Notes: a model not told the origin generated them from the letters alone. A stretch of 64,000 nucleotides of DNA from Marchantia polymorpha subsp. ruderalis (GCA_037833965.1 AP031351.1:18116501-18180500), one strand, 5' to 3'. Counted from the first letter of the stretch, positions 27,571 through 41,850 are shown. Translations and numbers: made by a program.

Positions 27571-30500
27571 GGGACAGTAGACAAGAGGCAACAGGTTCAA
27601 CTTCTAAGAACAGAGGTTGGAATGACCATATTCACCTGTCTACTGAATCGCGCAGAAGAAATCCTCGTTGCTTCAGTGATTGTCTCACTTATACGTCTGG
27701 ATATTTAAGGCCGGTAAAGATTCTCAAAACCTTTACACGCTAAAAAAGTAATAACAAGATTTCTGGACGATGACACACTTCGAAGCGAAGAATGTTCTCC
27801 GAACACCACAATCCGTGTCTTCTTCTATCCAGTCCAGGTCAAGCTCAGTATGAGTCAAGTCCAATCCAAGATGGCTGTGCTTTTCGGACCCTCGATGCGA
27901 AACTTCCCAGTCTCGGAGGAGATATTATCCTCTAGCAGCCTCTATATCCGTGATCCTCGAGGAGCGCTTTCCGAATGCAAGACCGTTTTGAAATCCTGAG
28001 AACGCTCGCGCGAATTATATGAGTCCAAGCCTCAGGGAGTCGTAAAGTTAAAACACGTAACCGTAGACACCACGGGCAAGCAGAAGAAAAAGCTTCAAGC
28101 AGCAGACCAGCACCGAAATCCAAATGGGCTCGCGAGCTACTGGCTCAGTCGCAGATGCCCCGCCGTCTCGTGCCTCACTTTTCCTCTTGCTCTCGCTAAA
28201 GCCACCACGCCTCCTATCAGATCTGCGGGCACCCGAATGCCGGAAACCCGCAGCGTGCGAGTGCGATAAAGCTCCCAACAAAATTCACGTCCACTGCCAA
28301 AAAGCAAGAATCGTCGAGCACCCGAACTCCGCCGAGGTCATGCTCTGCGTCGAATCACGTAAAGCGCAGTCGTGAACACCACAAGTCCAGAAGCAGAACC
28401 AGAAGCGCAGCAGCGGCTTAAATGGAGAAGGGCTGGAACGGAGGCGAATGCGAGCAGACGGTCGGGCTGAGACCGAGACAAGAAACAGTTATAATCGAGA
28501 CCCACCGGACGGTGCCGCTCCGTTGCTATTCCCAGCGATTGGAAGTTTCGGTGAAATATAGGCAGCGAGCGCCTTGCTCTCCCGCGGTGCAGCTTGCTGC
28601 AATGGGAAAGACCGGCCGCCTACCAGTCTGGACCGGCTCTTCTCCGTCGCCGCTCACGTTCCCGCGACTTTTAATAGCGCGCCCTGCGGTTCATGCGACC
28701 ACCGGTCACCTCAGCGGTCCGGACCCCCCGAAAATAGCACCGCAGGCGGGAGCTCGGACTTCTTGGTGGCAGCGTGGAGGAACCCGGAGTGGCGGCGGCT
28801 GCCCCGCCAGCCAAAGGCGCCTGGAGCAGGCTCTCGAACTTTCCACTTTCTCCTTCTCCAGGCGACTAATGCCGCCCTCTCGCCCTCCACCCGAAGCCCT
28901 CTTGCAGGCTGCGGAGCTGGCTTTAGGTGGGACGCGTCTTTGACAGCTTCTAAGTGGAGCCGGCCGCCAATTATTCCGCCAAATCTCGCGGAGGTCGGTC
29001 TCGTTCTCGGCTCTCCACTATGTCATCACGTTGGTGGATTCTACGGCCTTCCCAGTCAACGTCGGCTTTACCCGTTCTTGATGCCATCCATCTAACCACG
29101 AGTTCCCCGGGATTCAAAATCCATCCTTGCTCTCCTCGGTCCCCTCGCACATCACACCGGCTAAGCAGTTTTGTCACTGTAAAGTTTGGCCTTGCCTGTG
29201 ATATATTCTTCGTACAATGACAATCGAGTGAGAATTTCTTGCCGGGCGATGCAGTCTCGGTATAAGAACTTACGAGGAACCGACTGCCACGCAACATTCT
29301 CGTCTACCTGGGGCACTACGTCCCGCTGATGGGAAGGCCGTCCGTAGACGAGAGGACGCCGCCCGACAATCGAAAAAGGTCCCTCGTCGGCAAGGAGCTC
29401 CGGCAACTTGTTTGTTCGCCGGATGGAGGTCCTTGAAGGACTGCTCCAACACTTTGATATTCAAATCATCCGGAGATGCTTTGATGACAATAAGGCATTA
29501 TTTTCTTATGATCGAAATTAGAATTGTAAAACAATGCGCGGATACGGGATTATTCTCGTTGTCATCGCGCAAGAAGCACACGATAGTGAGGCTTTTACAA
29601 ATGTCAGGTGGAGCCGGGAGGCCAGGCCGGAACACAGGAATTTCTCGCGAATTTTCATCTGTCTCGGAAGAGTCTGCTGCATACATTGCATGCCGTTGAT
29701 TTAATTGTTCCCTCTTGCCTTGAATACCCGATGGGGACTTTTCCATTGTTCGCGGATCCAGTCAGGCGATAGAACACAACGCCAGCGAAAAAAGTAAAGC
29801 CAAATAAAACCCATAAAAGTGGCAAATGATGGAAATTATAGCGCCGATGCTGGAGATTTGGAGGACAGACGGGCAGGGGATGCGATTGGGAATTATGGGA
29901 CGCAGAAGCAGGTGGTGCTAGAAGGGAGGGATCGGATCCTAGAGCTACGCTACAGAGCGTGGACCATGATGACGATCACGGTCCGGCGCATCCTCAACAA
30001 AAAGATCATGAGCTTACACGCGTTGGTTCAAATTTAAACCCGAGTTTCTCGAACGTTTCGGGTCTCCTCGGTGTAACGTCCGCCGGGTCTCCCAGATCCG
30101 AGGCCGAGCTCCTCGGTCAAAGATCGGCAGCTTCATCCGAGAGCACATTCCACCGCAGACTGTGTCGGAAAATGCCAGTCACGCCATAAATGCACGTCTC
30201 CCGTCCCAACTTTCCGTGGAGACGAGTCTGAAGATGCCGCAGAGGGAACTTCTACCGCAAACCGTGGGACACCCGATACGTGGTTGCCAATCGACCCGCG
30301 TTGCCATGCCGCTGCACGGTGGATCTAGCGCGACGCACACTTCCCTCCGTTCCTTCGCGAATCCCGTCCCCCTTGTGCGACCTCGTCCGAGACGGACAGG
30401 AATCTCCGTTATTCGGATTCTGATACACCCTGCTAATGATCAGAGCGATGCCCGCCCACATGAGGACAAAGCCACTTTTCTTCGCGGGCAGGGCAGGGCA

Positions 30501-31059
30501 GGGCCATGCGGTGCGGGCTCCTGCGAGTAAGGAACTAACCAGAAGGAGCTAAAGTAAGGAACTCAGGTCAGCGTGGCTCGTCGCCGCCGTCGTCTGCACT
30601 CGGCAAGCTTGTGGGAACAGGTCTCTGAGGAACTCGAGCTACCACGAGGGCCAAATTCCTCAGCGCAGTGGCATGCGTCGAACGCCCCCGGCGAGAAGAG
30701 TGGACAGATCCGGCGACTTCTTACACCTCTTGCGTCCTACCCTTCTTCTTCTGACACCGGTCCAGAGACGACTGGTAAGACGATTTGTTTGTAAGTTACA
30801 GTCCGTTCTCGCACAAGCCGGCGACGGGAAGGTTAGATCCATGATTCCATACATCACCTCACCCCGCAAACGTGTCCTTTGTACCATCGGAGCCAACTAA
30901 CTTTGGTCGTACCAACTGTTCTTTTCTGCGGAAGGTTATCGACCACTTTTATACACCGTGCAAGAATGAATGTTCGTCTGTCTGCTGAACTTTTATTCTT
31001 CTAGCCTTTAACTTATGAACCTTGTTTAGACCTGCAGTTTAGCTTTTTCACACCGCGGT
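27571..31059. other. GC-rich stretch with no recognised gene
   Basis: About 3 kb from 27,950 to 30,900 is clearly richer in G and C than its surroundings. It carries many overlapping frames on both strands, the longest about 173 codons (28,422-28,943 and 28,574-29,095, +). None shows a domain, and the overlapping open frames are what GC-rich DNA gives by chance. It could be a promoter or CpG-like region, or a non-coding transcript. Confidence 0.45.
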
Positions 31060-31205
31060 GTCCGAGGATGACTTAGTTGGACCCCTGGGCGATCACTCTC
31101 GCCGGGTGGCATGCCTACACGGCGGTACCATCCGGGCCTCTTTACAATTATGGAACAAGCCCCAGGAAGGAATCTAAAGGTTTACGGGCCATAAACCTTT
31201 AGATT
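31060..31205. other. GC-rich module at the left edge of the AT-rich block
   Basis: About 110 bases of GC-rich, non-coding sequence (31,060-31,170) contain short complementary stretches such as GGGCGAT..TCGCC. They run into a perfect inverted repeat (31,171-31,205), after which the sequence turns abruptly AT-rich. I do not recognise it as rRNA, tRNA or an organelle gene. Confidence 0.5.
31171..31205. repeat. Perfect 14-bp inverted repeat with 7-nt loop
   Basis: Arms AATCTAAAGGTTTA (31,171-31,184) and TAAACCTTTAGATT (31,192-31,205) are exact complements around CGGGCCA. Confidence 0.95.
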
Positions 31206-34200
31206 ATCTTGGGAGTGTTTAATTCAAGGATTTCATTGTAACACACTTTGAATTGATTTGTATACTATTTATTATATTAAACTTACATACTTGCAATTTC
31301 AAATATTAAAGATCCTCAGTCCATTAAATATATATGCAAAATTTTCAACATGTTTAATATTTTTAAAAATACAAGTTTAGTGGCTGGATATGTAATCTGT
31401 ATAAAAAAATTAGGATTTCATCACATTAATTTTAATATGAATATCATAAAAATAAAATCTTACGAAAATCTATTGTAACATTGTAAATAAAATACATGTA
31501 AAAAGCACTCACTAGAACATTTTTTCTAAATATTTATAAATAAAAATTTATAATCAGATGGTAATACATATTCTGTATAAAAACTAAATTTCTAAAAATA
31601 AGAATTGTTAAAAATATTCTTCTATGATTTTATTGAGATTTTTGAACAAAAACTTGCTTTATATGCGGTATTTTAAAATAACTAAATTATGGTTTTCATA
31701 TAAATAAATAAATAAATATATATATATATAATTAAGAAAATTTTTTAAAACAAGAATTTGAATATACAATGTAAGGCTATTTTATTTTATTTTTAAAAAT
31801 TGAAGATAGAGTTTTAAATATAATGGAATGTGAATAATGTGATTAAGATGCTAGTTCACATTCATTACATATGAAAATCAATAAATCAGATTTTTTATTA
31901 TTTTACCAATATTTTTTATTGATGTTTGATACATAAAATTTGATTTAATAATCTTAATCTAAATTTAGATAATAACTAACATGCATATATTAAAATGAAA
32001 CCCTTCATTTTTTTTACATATTTTGAATTTTCTTTGAATAGAAATAAGTTACACTGAATTAGTTTTTCAGTTAGTATTATCTGTATTATATTTAGTATTA
32101 TAATTAGTATTATATGTTAGTATTATATGAATTCAAATTGAATTTTATTTCTTAATTTTCATCAATTTTTGAATCAAAATTATTTCTTTTTAGAGTTGAG
32201 TGCATAATTTTATTTATATAAATAATTTTCTGTAACAAGAATAAGAAAAAAGGGAAAAAAAAAACAAGCGTACACAATGCCGACAAGTAAATTAGAGGAT
32301 GGCCATTCTCTATCACGTTTGAGGTTACAGTGAGGTTTGTACCGAAAGAAACTACAAAGTGTTTAATGTGAGCCATTGCTCTCCTATTTATACAAAATAG
32401 TAAATTAAGTATCTCTATACTCTAACGCGAATTAAGTTTACAAGATTGTAATTGAAACTTGAGTCAATACTAACATATGTGGTGTGAACATTTTTTGATG
32501 ATATATATTTTTAGTTTTATTTGATATATTTATCAAATTTTTAATAATGATAAAATTGATGTATTTTCATAATCCTATGATAGTTTTTATAAATGATCAT
32601 TACTTTTCAATTTGATTTGAACAATATACATTATATAAAAATATCATTAAAAGTAAAAACATATTCCTTGTAATCTGTTTTAAATAAAATTCCATAGAAA
32701 GAAATTTCCATCAAGCTGAATCATTTTTATTAAAATGAAAATGATTCAACTTGTAGATTCTTGAGAGAACTTATCATAGTTATCATTTTCTAATTTGTAA
32801 CTTTCAATTGTATTTTTTTGCACATATAAGAAAATTTACAGTTGATTAATATTATTTACATGTTTTTAATACATTTCAAATTTATTATAAAAATATTCAT
32901 CTTATTTGATATAATTAGATGAGCTCATTTTATATCAGATAAACTTAAAGTTTTTAGGTATTATACCTATTTCTTATTTGAGTAATATAAATCTTTTGAT
33001 ATAAATTAATTACAAAATGATTACTTTCACAGATTTTGAAACATTGACAAAAATAGAGATTTTAAAAATTGATAATTTTCATTTATTCTATAATATATTT
33101 TCTATTGGATTTATCATATTACTTGATACAAAAAATTGAGAATTAAAAGTATTTTTATTTATGAGGTATATGTGAAAGTTAAGTGGTATTGAGGAGTTGG
33201 AAGTATACATGTTGCCTATCATCAACTCAGTTCATCATAGATGCAAAGTTTCTTCGGTCAAAATTTCACACATACATTGTCCTTGATCATATTGACAAGT
33301 AGTAGACATTATCAAAGAAGTCTTTGTTATGAAATGTATTCTACTTTCTCTTTAAAAATGTAACATTTTCAATTCCTTCCGAGAAAAATAAAGGTTTTTA
33401 TCTTGTGAGCGCATGTGACTTAATCAAATATTTACACTCATTCAATGGAGCGCATGTAATGATGGGCAATGCAGGCAACTGTAATGTGTGCAGACACTCT
33501 TAAGAAAATATATCCAAACACATTTCACAAATGAGAACCAAATCTTCCAACTGCAGATAGTGTAATACATGGTTGATCATGGAATTGCACATGGATGTAA
33601 AAGATAAATTTCTTTTGAATTTTTTTGTTGAGATAAACTCGCAAATAATATGCATTGGTAGTTGAGGGTTTTGTGGGGCTTACCTTATTCACAGTTGTCC
33701 CATCTGTGACATTTTCTCTCGATATCATATGTAAAGGGCAACATGACTCTTTATCTTTATTTCCGTACAGCTGACCCGAATCGGCTGACTGAATCCACAA
33801 TTTGCAATCGACAATCAACAATCATCATTATCTTCTTGAAGGATGTCGCCGATCTGAGACTACAATAAGCATCCGATATAGCATTTATGAACGAATCTAT
33901 GTCCTTCGGCCACTTTTATCTCGAAATTTTGTGCATCTCTTGCAAAAAAATTAAATATATTACAATGTTACTTTACAAAGTATATGCAATGGTGTTTTTT
34001 TTTGCCCATTTGAGTTCCTTGTCATCTTGATGCTTTTTGGATAACGAATAATGTGCTTTGACTACTATTGTGTGTGTTGATGGATCTTCTTCTCATTCGT
34101 GATCTTTAACTCAGGCTTTACCTATCGGTGTCCATGTTGAAGAAATGATGGGCATCAAAAGCCATGTAAGTATGCATTTTTTCTTGGTGATTAACCTACT

Positions 34201-37200
34201 AAATGAAGAATTCTACACGCGTTGATCCATTCAAGAAAGAAATTGATATAGAATAAATGAAGAAAATATCTTCTAAAAAATCCAAGGTCGAAACCAATGG
34301 TCTTGGCTATGATAGGTTAACACTTGAACAGTTTTTTCAGTGAAGCTAAAAAATCTCTAGAATGGTTGTACCTGTCATTGCTCGATGTTGAGCAAAATAT
34401 ACATTGTATAAGCTTACACAATGTGCTAATGGAAGAATGAAAAACGTATTATTCATGTCGCAGTATAGAGCATGCTTTGATGCACTCTCCCCAACATGTC
34501 AAGTTGGTGTTACTATAGTTACAAACCTAGAGATTCAAAGAAATGAACTCATTACTTTACATACATGTAAACTTCGGATGTTGCGAATCTAGAAAGTCTC
34601 ATCCACATATCGTAGAGATTCTACTCATCTATTACGTATATGAGATATTGACTCTCTTGTCATACCAAACATCACGTTTTTTATAGATATTAGCTTGTTT
34701 ATAATCCAAATCCTACAAATGAAAAATAAAATAAATTTACAGTGTAATCATCACTTTTAAGTAACATTTTAATCAGAAGAAGAGTACATAGATGATGTCA
34801 TCTCATTGTAAAATATATTCTATTTAAAGCGATATTATATTTACAGAAAAGAAATGTAATGAAGTCTTGATCAGATGGATCATATACTTCTCATTGTTAA
34901 CGGTATAATGGTTATTGTGAGTAAAGAAAATCTGAATGCATGGTACGTCCAATATCTATAGATCTACATGTTTGCTATATCAACATCATAGATAAGATCT
35001 ATTAGTAAAAGATAGTAGCAAATGCATTTGAATAAAGCATGCAAAATTTTTTTTATCTATTTATATTTCATTAAGTGAGCAAAGAAGTAAAACTTTAAAG
35101 TTAGTAACTTTTGTACTTTTAACTTTTTAAAATGTAGTAACTTTTATACAAAGCATCTTGTATATAAAATATCTATAAGGATACCAATCATACAAAATGT
35201 ATTAATTATGTCATGACTCATGTCATCATATACAGTATATAGACATCAAAGATGAATAAATTGTAATCATAATCTTTTTTAAAAGTGATGAGAGTATTCA
35301 ATTAATCATAAATGTTACAATCTGTTTATAATAACATATAATATACATATATAAATTTTTCTATAGATCATAAGTCTGATAATTGACAATAAATTTGCAA
35401 AAATATCACAATCTATGTCAACTTTCTTTTCATGCATTGAAAATTGTAGAATTACGGATTTGTTTGTTGACCTCCTAGGACATTTTTAAATTTACATATG
35501 CATGTTTAATTGACGAATATTCTTTTTTCATGATCTTCAAATTTCTTTCAAAATCAGGTCCTGACCATTATTTTGATTTAATCTTATGTATGTTCACTCC
35601 GCGACCACTTTGATTTATAATATTTATATGAGAGCATCATGAAAGCTTTCATTTATTCTGGGTATTCAAAAATATAGTTTGAATATTTTTTCATATATTT
35701 AATGTTTTATGAAATAATTTCATAACGTACTTATTGCTCCTTATGAAATGACTTTCTTGTCTATATGATCAAACTAATGATTATTGTTAGTCAGAGTCAG
35801 GCTGATATTTGAATAACTTGTCTATTTATTTTAAGAAAAATTCTCGTATATTCAAATAAACCCCATTCATGCTCAGGTGATTGTTTAAACACAAAAAATG
35901 CCATTTAATACACACATTAATCTCAATCTTGTTAAATACATGAAACTTTTATAATTGAAAAGAAACACGTTAATGTAAGCATTCAACATATCATCTTGCT
36001 ATGTTGCAGATATTTAGTTCATAGTTATTTTTTTAATTTTGTTGATATTTACATCAAAATATTATTTAATATGTGAATAAAAAAAGAAAAAATTTATTAA
36101 ACAGATCATCAATACAACTTCATAAGAATCAAAGAATGAAAAAACTGAATTTAATAAAATAATTCTATTCACAATTATATAGATGTTACAATCTTCTACT
36201 TTCAACTTTTCTATCCATTGATATGTTGATATGTTGATAAATATCTCATCTATTTGTGCATTGCATAATTTAAATAAAAACAAAATTAGAAAATAGAAAA
36301 TTAGACTTAGAAAATTGGTGTGATAAAAAAGAACACCTTAAGATTCAAGATTGCCATATGATATATGTGCAAATTTTGTGATATTCATATATCTTTTATG
36401 TCATTTTCGAAGTGTATGCTACAAGATTCTAGACTTAAATTTCCTGAATATTTTAGATAATGATTTAAATATATTTTTCAAAATTAGGAAAAAAATTCAA
36501 AAATTGGAATTTTTAAAAATTTTAATTTAGTATAAAATTTTGTCAAAAAATGTGTTATCAAACATAATAAATATATTATTTGATATTATTTATTTATTTA
36601 TTATAATTAAAATAAAAAATAAATTTTTGTAATTTTTTCATGTGTTGCTATTCATTTTTTCAATCCAATTTATTTCAAGATAATATTGCTTCTTTCGTAA
36701 AGTTAATAAAAAAAAATTAAATAAAATAAATCAAAATATGAATAACTCAATAAAAATAATGCAATTCATGATTTCGTTATCATTAATAAAATTTCAAATT
36801 TTAATATTTCTATCAGTGGTCAAATAATTAATCAAAATAGATATTAATTTTGTTGCATCAATCTATGTTTTGATTAATGTTTTCTTTAATATTAATTTTT
36901 TTAGTTTTTTATCATGAAACTTGAAAAATTCACAATGTTTATATGTTAAATTAAACATAAAATCTAATTCCAAAAATGAATAAATTTTGAATCATGCTAT
37001 TAATAGTTATCTGGTTGAAAGTTTTTTTTAATATAAATTATGTTATTTATGGATTTGATTGAAATATATATAAAATTTGAAAAAAAATCAATTCACATGC
37101 ACACTATTGATTCTATAATGAACATATAAATCTTGTTTGTTTGCTTGTTTATTATCTGCATGATGATCTTCTGTAATTAAAATCAATCTTATATATTAGT

Positions 37201-38149
37201 AGAATACAGTGAAATTGTATATGAATTTGACAATGAAAATTTCTTTAATCATAGATTTTTCTCCAAGCAAACACAATATTTTTGAAATAATGTATATAAT
37301 AAAATTACATAAACATATAAAAAATATATTTCATTAAGCTATTGCAATTGCTTTATTGATTGAAACAAATTGTAATCACCATCCATATATTTGAAAATTT
37401 TTTGTATGCCAGTTTTGTTAGATTATATTCATATTATGTTCATCAAAATTAGCTTTGTTGATTTGTATAACATTATAAGAAGAGATTTATGAAAGCTCTC
37501 AATGCCAATTAATAAGATTTATTCAAACAAGACTTAGGTATTATGTGAAATTATTGTGCAATGATGAATACTATGAGTATAGTGTCAATAATATCTATAC
37601 ATTTGTATCTTTGTATTGACTATGTGTCTAACCGTGTTCCAACTTTACTCAAGGATTTTGATATTAGAATGTTGCGTGTGTTTGAAAAGACAAATGAAGC
37701 TCAATTGATGATACAATAAAAAATGAACTTCACTTTTTAAAATTTTGAAGAAGAAGAATTTGATTTCTTCGTGTGGGTAAAATTTAAAAATCTCTATTGT
37801 TAGATTTTCATTGATCATTGATTTGACAATCTTTGTCGTCTTGATAATCAAGATACTAGGAACGATGTGAGTACCATATGTTTTGATGACGAAGACAAGA
37901 AAAAATAACTTGATGAGTTTTTTTCTTTGTACATTTGACTTTTGTATCAAGTTAACCTATAGATGAAGGTTGTTTATAGAGGAGCATATATTAATTGATG
38001 AGTGAGTGTAACATTAAAAATCAAGAGGAGAGTTCATTCAAAAAATTTTACAACTTTGAAGATGAAATATAACTAGAATTATCCACTCTCCTTAGATGGA
38101 TCTTAACGACAAGTACAAGGAGATAAAAACTCATTTCCACCATTCGTTT

Positions 38150-38405
38150 CACTACTAGTGAATTGATAACATGGCGGATAACCCTAATAAGCACAGAGAT
38201 TTTTGATGAGTTGCATTCAAACAACTCACCAATTAATACACTTACTTCTTATCTAACAAGCACACAGCTTGTTGATTAACACCTCTATCAACTAACACAT
38301 TCAATTTTTATCTAAGAAAAACACTCATTGCAAACTTGTCATTATGAACTAATATACTTACTCTTGATCTACCAAGTACACAGATTTTTGATTTGACAGC
38401 TATGA
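38150..38405. repeat. Degenerate tandem repeat, unit about 60-65 bp
   Basis: Three or four diverged units share AANAACTNANNCACTTACT, TTATCTAACAAG and AGCACACAGNTTNTTGAT-type blocks in the same order. Confidence 0.5.
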
Positions 38406-38439
38406 CCAGACATGCATATAATAGTCACTCGCCAAAATT

Positions 38440-38640
38440 ACCTAAATACATATAATTTAGTCTCCTCAAGAAAATTACTTTAGTCTACTCAAAAATATTA
38501 ATTTAGACGAATTTAGTCTCCTTAAAATATTAATTTAGGTTAATATAGTCTACTAAAAATTCAATTCAGACCTATTTAATTTCTAAAAATTTAATCTAGG
38601 CTAATTTAGTTTACCAAATTTTTTTTCAGAAAATTTTTTT
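38440..38640. repeat. Cluster of short TTTAGTCT.CT..AAAA repeats
   Basis: About five diverged copies of a 30-45 bp unit recur, containing TTTAGTCTNCTNAAAA followed by ATTAATTTAG. Confidence 0.6.
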
Positions 38641-38760
38641 TGAGAAATAAATTTTCATTAACTTAGGAAAAATAAATTTAAAAATTCATCAATTCTGCAT
38701 ACGTGTTTACTCTTCATTGATTATAACATGTAGGCGCCAAATTGCACATACTTTAATTTA

Positions 38761-38811
38761 GTCGCCTAATCACCATAAAGTTTAGGTAGTTTAGGCGACC
38801 GTATATACGGT
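38761..38811. repeat. Inverted repeat plus perfect 14-mer palindrome
   Basis: GTCGCCTAA (38,761-38,769) is complementary to TTAGGCGAC (38,791-38,799). The second arm runs directly into the perfect palindrome ACCGTATATACGGT (38,798-38,811). Confidence 0.85.
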
Positions 38812-40699
38812 TGCATAATACTATCATGTTTGGCTATGACTAATGCACTCTAAGGTAACTAAAATATTATTTCAAGTAACCTTTATTTTAGTTCTAACTA
38901 ACTTAACATAGTTACCAAAAAAAGTTTTGCACATTCACATGAACAAATCTTTTAGCAAACATAACAAATGACAATTGCAAATTTGTAGTAACAATCATGA
39001 ATTTTTGCATGGTGAATGAAATGCTTCTATAGCTCCTAAAGCCTCAGACATTTTGTGTTTGAAAAGAAGTTTGAGACCTAGAAGTTGCATTATATTGAAC
39101 TGCAAGATATCACAAGTTGCACATCAAAAATGACACATGATTAGTGATGGATCAAGAAAAAGGTATATGAACTAGCAACAAATAACAACCATAAGGCTGG
39201 CGGCAAAGCAAGCAAGATGTTGAGGTCTAAACTTTTCATCTTCAACAACATTAATTGAAAAAATCTACATGAGTCAGATATAAGTATCTTTATGTTGTAT
39301 TTGCAATCTTATGTGAATCTATCATGTCATTTATATATGTGATGAAATCAACTGAACTAAATTTTGAGTTGAGATATACATGAATCATCTCAGCATTCTA
39401 GTTAAAGACACATCAAAAATAAATATTTTACTCTCCTTGATGATTGGAGATGATTATTTGGCATAAATAAAATTGATTTAGAGTTTTGTGGACATTATGT
39501 TATATACATGCATCATAAAAAAAATGCTCATGTTAAAAATCAAAGTTTTGAAAAATCACTTGAATGTATAGAGAGAAACGTTTGTAATACTCTCATTTAC
39601 GTTTTTCATTCTTTGAACTATCTTAGTATGCACCATATATTAATAATTGATCAAATTTTTTACGTATTTTTTTAAAATAACAAAACTTTGAGATCATTAC
39701 AACTTTAAAAATTTTGTATGTTTCAAGATAAAATTCACTTTGGACTCAAGATGAAATATTTACGTAAATAATGAAGGGGAGTATAACTTTGAAAATTTTT
39801 AAAGAAACTGCAAAGAGTATATTTAATTTTTCAACTTATCATCATATATTATACTCCATAAAAAATCAATATTTTTGAATTTATTGAGCAAAGTATTAGA
39901 AAAGACGTGCAATATGTTGAACTAATTTGATTTATCATATACATTTGTTTCAAAAATTATACATATCATAATGTATTTAGTAGATTTATTTCATCTATTG
40001 CAATCAACTTGTTGACATTGTTTGCATTAAAGCACAAACAAATATTGTTCATATGGAAATATTTGATTTTTGGCTTCAGCTACAAAGTGATATTTCTAGG
40101 ATTTTTATGAGAAACATAAATAAAGTTTATAATTTACTTTTTTATCTTTATGAGGCTGCAAGCCATTGAAATATGATTATTTTTTTCATATCATAGCCCA
40201 GTAAAAATAAAAAAAATTAAATTCAAGAGATCTTGAATTTTATTAGAATATTCAAAAGTTATATTCTCTTTTACTTTATTTGAAGTTTTCATAAATGAGA
40301 TCTAAAAGTGGTTGGAGGAATGTGATATTTTTTTTACATTTATCAACTAGTTAGTGCAAAGATTTCAAAAGTGCACAAACACAAAAATCAAAAGCATAAA
40401 TTTTCCTTATAGTGGTAGCAAACCTAAATACTAATTATGATATAATTGTTTGAATAAAATATACATAAATAAATATCAATGATCTTTCCTTAACTCATAT
40501 TGTGATGATATTAATATTGATTACACATATAATTATTTTGCAAAAAGTTTTAAGAAGAAACCTAACACTAATCTATCTTTAAAGTAAACTAAATTTAAGT
40601 AAAAACTAAAACAAGATAGAGTAATGATATTTAGAATTTATAAGATTGCTTATAAATTTTACTTGTGCTACTCATGTGAACTGCAAAGTAACACATTTT

Positions 40700-41850
40700 T
40701 TAAAATTGTTTTTCCAAATTCATAGCTTTGATCAGATTATTAATTGTATTGAATGTACCATCAATCTTGATTAGTTTATTTTTTTTATTAGATTTTGTAT
40801 ATTTGATAATGTGATATTTGATGTTGATGTGTTTCATTCTTCTCTACATCATTTGATTTGTAGCAAGATGTAATGCACTATGATTATCACAATGAAGATT
40901 AACAATCTTTTATTATAATTTCATGTGAATGATAAATATATTCAATCAAATAATTTCATGTGCTATTATGCTTCTGTTATATATTCAGATTTGGTTGTAA
41001 ACTGATTTACTCATTATTCTAAAGTAAAATTTCTAACTAATGCATCCATCATCAAGTTGATTTTAATATTCTTCTGTCTATAATCAATATCAACATAACA
41101 TAGCAAAGATTTGACATTATCTCACACTAAAATCTTTGAAACTCTTAAAATATTTGTAAATCAGTTTCATCATTTTTAAACATCTTTATAGAATTTGACA
41201 TGTGCATGATCAATCAACTTGCCTTTATCTAAAGTTGTATCAGATTTTCTGCATATCATCAAGTATATAGTCATAAAAATTTGATGGCATTTTTTACTTC
41301 TTAATGATATTGATTGGATATTAAACTATAACAAAGTTGGAGTGTACTGTTTTGTTGTATTGACTTTCAACTTAAACAATAACTTGTTATCAATCAAAGT
41401 TTGATTTTTTGGATTTTTTCTGATTCTTAAATCTTATTATCCATCAGCAACTACATCTTGTGCTCCATAATGGTTTTTCATTCAAGCCTTTAACTTATAG
41501 AAACTTGAGCTTCTTCACAAAATGAAGCTTATTTTTCTCCAAATCAATGATATTGGATCATCAAACTAAACATATCTATTGAAAATAATTCTAAAAATCA
41601 CTTAATTTTGTAGCATATAACTTTTGACACCACTAACATAACAAAGATATTACTTGTATGTAAAATCTAACTTGTAACTACTTTTTTTAAATATGAGAAG
41701 ATAAAATGAACAATGAAGAAAATTTAAACTAGGGCAAACAATCATTTGATTCTGACTCAATTCAAAGGGTATAAAGAAATTGATTGCATCAAAAAAATGA
41801 TATATCAAATATATTATAGTATTGACAACTTCAGCTTAAAATGTATATGA
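40700..41850 (-). mobile_element. Copia retrotransposon fragment, RNase H end
   Basis: Minus-strand translation gives a decayed RNase H: a VDIDYRQ segment, then FTTKSEYITEA (the usual STTEAEY motif), then CDNHSALHLATNQ and MKHINIKYHII (the usual CDNQSAI and TKHIDIRYHFI). Several stops interrupt it. Limits are approximate; the coding signal is clearest at 40,810-41,120. No LTRs were identified. Confidence 0.8.

Larger units (their letters stand above)
31206..40699. other. Very AT-rich DNA without genes
   Basis: About 9.5 kb has low G+C throughout and only chance frames rich in Lys, Ile, Phe and Asn. Noted inside are a TAAA/TA microsatellite at 31,701-31,731 and a 16-bp-arm hairpin with one mismatch at 32,712-32,753. 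33,200-34,600 is slightly more mixed in composition but holds no gene I can support. Confidence 0.6.

Noticed and set aside
31060-31170. Possible 5S rRNA or Cassandra-type element in the GC-rich module
   Set aside because: I compared it by eye with the 5S consensus on both strands and found no alignable A box, intermediate element or C box.
31701-31731. TAAA/TA microsatellite as a possible origin or scaffold site
   Set aside because: A simple repeat in AT-rich DNA; nothing else supports a function.
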